NCBI GenBank assembly: GCA_947034895.1
Contig: OX344761.1
Coordinates: forward strand, 77,375,839-77,439,838
Reading direction: 5' to 3'
DNA from: Rhytidiadelphus loreus
Taxonomy: Eukaryota > Streptophyta > Bryopsida > Hypnales > Hylocomiaceae
Length of the DNA stretch: 64,000 bases
The notes beneath the pieces are model-generated. The model ran no database searches. It was not told the origin of the DNA and saw only the letters and a program-made list of their open reading frames with translations. Made by a program: the position numbers and the translations under genes. The stretch's first letter is position 1. Each line of letters opens with the position of its first letter. This document shows positions 62,820 through 64,000 of this stretch, piece by piece.

Positions 62820-63420
62820 CTTTATTGTCAACTTATAGAGCCCCCCCCAGTAGACACTTTCTCAATATATATAGTATCTACGTCATTCTCTTGTATCTTT
62901 GCTTACCCAATGGCCTTGTCTTCATGTAGGACATCACTTATGAAGATAAATTGCTACAAATTTAGAAAGGATTGTGTGGAATACATGACAACTTCTACTC
63001 TCATTTGACAATCTATGGTGCTATCTAGATAGCTTGACTAGGCCCCGGACTTGCCTCTAGCACGATTGGCACATTAGATGCTTGGATCCTCTCCACAAAA
63101 GTACCTCCTTGAAGTCCCATTGACATCCCTTCAAATGCAAATATAGAAAACCTATCTCCTATGATACTCCAACCTCAATGCCAAGCAAAGAGCCAACTGA
63201 CCAGTGTCCTTTATAGTTTCTATATATCGTTCCTACAAGCAAAGATGGCATGTCATATAGTATTGTTGAAAGGACTTCTGCTCTACGAGGAAGATGATGA
63301 AAATTTGATGCAAAGTGGATTTTGGCTTAGTTCCCATTATAGATGCTACATTCAAGGTGTTATACAACACCAAATTGTAGAAGTAGGGTTATGAGGTGCA
63401 TCAATACTTGATAGACTCTG
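62820..63420. repeat. Unclassified diverged repeat, copy 2
   Basis: Counterpart of 53930-54710 (see there). Frames are short and broken. Confidence 0.45.
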
Positions 63421-64000
63421 CCTCGTGCCATAATTTCATGGGATTGTGCCTACAATTCATCAATGTCAAAGGTGCCCACTAAATCCTTGCCAGCACAAGT
63501 GGGCCTTGCACCATCCACAACTCATTGATGCTACTAAAGAGGTCACTACTTCATGACGTCAAGGCCCAACAAGATGATTTAATGAGTATCCATGATGGGT
63601 CAATTAGGAGATTTACACTAATAAAAAAACAATGATCACCATAACAAAAAATCAACAAAAAAGTGTTGATGTCGTTTGTATCCTCTGTTGCATTGTCTTG
63701 GACAATATTTATAAAAAAATTGTTGTCCATTTTGTTATGGTGGTCAAGACACAAAAATAAAATAATAATACATTTACAAATTTGCTCAGTAAATGGCCGT
63801 CAGATGGCAAAACCAAAAATCAGCCTTGTAGAGGATGCTACATAGACAAAATCTGCCATGTAGACAGGAGAATTGAATTAATTTTAAAACTTAAATTAGA
63901 AAAAAGAAGACAAGCTTATTTTAGCTTGGCAATAGAAAAGAGGTTACCTTTGGTGATAGAAAGAGGAGAAGGTAAGCTCTTTATACAAATGAGGTGGTAG
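63421..64000. other. End of window, nothing recognised
   Basis: AT-rich. The frame at 63782-64000 runs off the window edge and has no recognised motif. Confidence 0.35.

Overview
The window is nuclear DNA from a land plant. It is AT-rich, about one conserved gene per 15-20 kb, with short GT-AG introns. A plant glutamate receptor-like channel and a twin-arginine thylakoid-lumen protein show that the host is photosynthetic. Gene spacing, base composition and intron size would fit a bryophyte such as a moss, but the sequence alone does not settle the lineage.

Three host genes are well supported, and each could be spliced into one continuous reading frame. They are the 3' part of a glutamate receptor-like channel (1-3742, +), a seven-exon Tat-targeted lumenal protein of unrecognised family (8992-11409, +), and a sixteen-exon Rab3GAP catalytic-subunit-like gene (46590-52358, +).

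The most interesting region is 13021-30370. I read it as a single 17.35-kb Mutator-like (MULE) DNA transposon. Both ends carry the same 14-bp word, GCTAGCATGTGAGC, placed exactly 7 bp inside the termini, followed by subterminal GTGAGC repeats and a shared CCTATGACCGTGG block. A near-perfect 10-bp target duplication flanks it. Inside, genes are transcribed outward from about 25 kb. Rightward is a MULE transposase with an N-terminal Cys/His finger and a C-terminal SWIM finger. Leftward are a spliced acidic protein of unknown function and then a ten-exon gene that joins a ParB-like motif to a permuted class-beta DNA methyltransferase fold. This looks like a prokaryote- or phage-type module carried as cargo, and its catalytic motifs are degenerate.

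The introns of all three transposon genes carry near-palindromic hairpins of about 100 bp built on the core TCGGGTCCGA. Five full copies and one deleted copy form a tandem array with an almost exact 126-bp period. Stem positions covary between copies. The transposon genes are otherwise in frame but broken by a few stops that fit C-to-T change, plus one apparent 1-bp deletion. This suggests recent death of a methylated element.

A 565-bp relative at 41483-42047 shares the termini and has amplified the subterminal CCTATAACCATGG motif. The remaining DNA holds several MITE families, a foldback element, five copies of a roughly 1-kb TTAACCCCTAAA-ended repeat, and two diverged 2.3-2.4-kb non-coding elements (35673-37957, 58758-61188) full of CAAATTG words. 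No tRNA, rRNA or CRISPR was seen.
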